Below, in pieces: positions 63,531-64,000 of a DNA stretch of 64,000 nucleotides. Made by a program: the position numbers and the translations under genes. How positions within the stretch are numbered: the stretch's first letter is position 1; every line of letters begins with the position of its first letter. Under the pieces are notes generated by a model. The model saw nothing but the letters and a program-made list of their open reading frames with translations. It was not told the DNA's origin and made no database searches. The DNA is from Sphingosinicella soli (GTDB taxonomy: Bacteria > Pseudomonadota > Alphaproteobacteria > Sphingomonadales > Sphingomonadaceae). The stretch covers positions 1 to 64,000 of the forward strand of contig NZ_JACHNZ010000023.1 of assembly GCF_014199685.1 (NCBI RefSeq). Direction: 5' to 3'.

Positions 63531-64000
63531 GCGTCGAGGCACGGAACGATTGATCTCGACGCCGATATCAATCGCTACCTCGACTTTAAAATTCCGTCGT
63601 ACAGGGGAAAGCCGCTCACGATGCGCTACCTCATGACGCATACCCCCGGCTTCGAACTCGTGATGCGGGATCTGTTCAGTTCCAAGTCCGATGGCAGGAG
63701 CTTGGAGACAAGCTGAAGCTGTGGGTGCCCGACAGGCTTTATGCACCGGGGACCACACCGACCTACTCCGCTCGACATGTCGCGTTCGAGCTTTCGCCAA
63801 CCTCTGCCCGAACCGCTCGCAAGGAATCTTTCAAGGGGTATTTGCTCGGGTCGGATACGCCTTTTCCCTACGAATATACAGCCCATGTTCCGGCCGGGGC
63901 GCTAGCCTCCACCGCCACTGACATAGCCCGTTTCATGATCGCCCATCTCAACCAAGGAGCCCTGCAGGAAAACCGTATCCTGCAGGCCACGACGGCCCGC
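63531..64000 (+). pseudogene. Beta-lactamase-family serine hydrolase, decayed, runs off the end
   Basis: Pieces in different frames: GTIDLDADINRYLDF, GKPLTMRYLMTHTPGFE and DLFSSKSDGRSLET to a stop near 63714. A shifted frame then gives DKLKLWVPDRLYAPGTTPTYS, and KGYLLGSDTPFPYEY with ALASTATDIARFMIAHLNQG to the window edge. The 5' end with the SxxK motif is missing, a piece of about 40 residues after the YS motif is deleted, and there is a frameshift. The IS630 fragment abuts the 5' break. A class C beta-lactamase-like esterase remnant. Confidence 0.75.

Overview
This 64 kb window reads as DNA from an alphaproteobacterium, most likely a sphingomonad. The evidence is a high-GC coding style, three large TonB-dependent receptors, an alphaproteobacterial SOS box (GTTC-N7-GTTC) in front of dinB, and small DUF families common in sphingomonad plasmids and integrative elements. 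No rRNA, tRNA or CRISPR array was seen. A chromosomal element and a plasmid cannot be told apart from this window.

Left part (1-10.6 kb): mobile-element backbone. On the minus strand lie a ParB-type protein cut at its 3' end, a DUF2958 protein, an ArdC-type antirestriction protein, a lytic transglycosylase, a TraF-type S26 peptidase and an excisionase-like HTH protein. On the plus strand lie SOS-boxed dinB, a small outer-membrane barrel, a nuclease-like protein, DUF5818, RadC, an excalibur-domain protein and a toxin-antitoxin pair whose toxin carries a one-base frameshift.

Middle (10.8-45 kb): a large catabolic regulon. It holds four flavin-dependent luciferase-like monooxygenases (one RutA-like, one NtaA/DszA-like), a flavin reductase, a RibBA with a degenerate second domain (flavin supply), three RidA-family proteins (one exported), a Tat-exported amine oxidase, an amidohydrolase with a COG0523 metallochaperone, aldehyde dehydrogenases, SDR and GMC oxidoreductases, acyl-CoA dehydrogenases, a crotonase, a thiolase, two TonB receptors and several permeases. 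Most promoter regions carry the same inverted repeat, ATACC-N4-GGTAT (often AGTAT on one side). In at least five promoters it sits between recognisable -35 and -10 boxes. A TetR-family regulator at 17.3 kb is the obvious candidate ligand-responsive repressor. The gene set resembles an enlarged Rut (uracil ring-opening) pathway joined to CoA-dependent carbon-chain degradation, so the likely substrate is a nitrogen-containing ring or amide compound. This is inference.

Right part (45-63 kb): a second catabolic block without that operator. It contains a PNPOx-like protein, VOC and LysR remnants, an atypical crotonase, a 2,2-dialkylglycine-decarboxylase-like enzyme with altered pocket residues, an IclR regulator divergent from a CoA-transferase / two-subunit acyl-CoA dehydrogenase / aldehyde dehydrogenase operon, a GcvA-type LysR regulator, a TonB receptor, a Baeyer-Villiger-type monooxygenase with a variant fingerprint, a YkvI-like permease and an exported esterase. 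The last 0.75 kb is decayed: an IS630-family transposase fragment and a frameshifted beta-lactamase-family serine hydrolase running off the end.
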